NCBI RefSeq assembly: GCF_030867145.1
Contig: NC_134454.1
Location: 68,616,308 to 68,680,307, forward strand
Direction of reading: 5' to 3'
Length of the DNA stretch: 64,000 nucleotides
Source of the DNA: Opisthocomus hoazin
Taxonomy: Eukaryota; Chordata; Aves; Opisthocomiformes; Opisthocomidae
A program made the translations under genes and the position numbers. Shown one piece after another: positions 63,201-64,000 of the stretch (position 1 is its first letter; each line of letters opens with the position of its first letter). The notes beneath the pieces are model-generated. The model worked only from the letters and a program-made list of their open reading frames with translations, was not told the DNA's origin and made no database searches.

Positions 63201-64000
63201 GATTCCCTTTGAGGCCAGCAAAGAGTTAAGTTTAGCAATTCTGAAAAAGCAGTAGTAGAGAACAGAGAACGTAATTTCAAATTGGATCAGGAAGCATAAC
63301 AGCAATGACAGCAGAATACTAGTACTTTAAAAAGTAGATAGTTGACCCCCAATGTAACTCTTTAGAGATAATATTTAACCAATAAATTATTGCATTAAAT
63401 ATAACTTCTCATCCATCCCTGAAATTACAGCTACAGAAAACACCCTGTAAAGCCAAAAGAGAATCCAGTCCGTCACCTTCCTAGAATAGCGGCAGCATAA
63501 ATAATTTTATACTCCTCTGTACGTAGATTTGATAAGATTTAAGTATTGAAAAAGCACCTGAGATTTTAAGGCTTAGCTTATTAATCAACATTTTGTAGTA
63601 CAAGTGCTGTAATGTACAATTTTCACACTGTGAGAATATTTCTGTTAGAAGTATATCACTTCAAGATAACCATTCAAACTGATATAAACCTGACTACCAA
63701 AAATCACATCTGTGACCTCACGTCTGAACTGTCTGCAACATCTACTCCAGATCTAGTATATGCAAATTTAGCAAGCAGTGTGTCATTCTTAAAACTTTGA
63801 TTTCTTTGTAGAAATAGAGATAAATTCTAATATGATTCTAACGCAGGCCAGTGGTACAAGTAGAATATCTATAGTCCTGACTGCATACCTTATTAACATC
63901 ACAGACTACCCTTTTCTAGCCTTTAAAAATAGCTTTAATGAGCAGTAGAACTAAGGGAGCCTGCTTAGCTACAGATTGGTGTCTTGAGGCTGATTGATTG
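60287..64000 (+). other. PDE4D: PDE4D intron to the end of the window
   Basis: AT-rich sequence with an A17 run at 62884-62900 and no recognised gene, exon or transposon. Confidence 0.6.
62884..62900. repeat. A17 homopolymer
   Basis: Seventeen uninterrupted A residues; no retrocopy body is recognised upstream. Confidence 0.85.

Noticed and set aside
1..64000. CRISPR arrays, operons or bacterial defence systems
   Set aside because: Spliced exons, CR1 elements, LTRs and microsatellites show vertebrate nuclear DNA; no repeat-spacer array or dense coding was seen.
1..64000. tRNA, rRNA or microRNA genes
   Set aside because: I saw no B-box-like tRNA core or rRNA blocks by eye; short hairpins in AT-rich intron are too common to call without a structure search.

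Overview
The window is intronic sequence from a bird genome carrying two alternative N-terminal exons of the cAMP phosphodiesterase gene PDE4D, both on the + strand. The avian assignment rests on the dominant repeats: CR1 non-LTR retrotransposons of every age, several ending in the diagnostic ATTCTATG-type tail, plus endogenous-retrovirus LTRs of kinds familiar from bird genomes. The gene identification rests on two exons whose translations match isoform-specific N-termini of vertebrate PDE4D. From memory, PDE4D lies on the Z chromosome in chicken, so this is probably Z-linked sequence (inference). I cannot name the species.

Layout. 1-1910 is intron. 1911-2146 is an internal exon encoding most of the PDE4D7-type N-terminus. 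2147 to about 36.56 kb is a long AT-rich intron holding a minus-strand LTR (5976-6694), decayed CR1 copies (9305-10470, 10899-11088, 16230-18187, 34015-35104) and a large inverted repeat. About 36.56-38.25 kb is a CpG island containing the PDE4D4-type first coding exon (37226-37626), i.e. an alternative promoter. From 37627 to the end is downstream intron with CR1 fragments (43934-44330, 59231-60286), a second LTR of the same family as the first (54274-54945) and microsatellites.

The two PDE4D exons both end after the second base of a codon. Either can therefore be spliced to the same downstream common exon, which is how the gene makes long isoforms with different targeting N-termini. That downstream exon and the catalytic exons are not in the window.

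The most striking structure is a pair of inverted arms, 18188-20616 and 28148-30576. Each is 2429 bp, I found only four mismatches, and they flank a 7.53-kb unrelated spacer. Each arm is a composite of part of an LTR, about 295 bp of non-repeat sequence, and a decayed CR1 3' half. The inner arm boundaries coincide with the CR1 3' tail. The right locus has the complete LTR. In the left copy the LTR is cut short and fused to the endonuclease region of another CR1. This fits a recent inverted duplication, possibly produced by CR1 retrotransposition of a read-through transcript. I found no protein-coding system other than PDE4D and transposon remnants.
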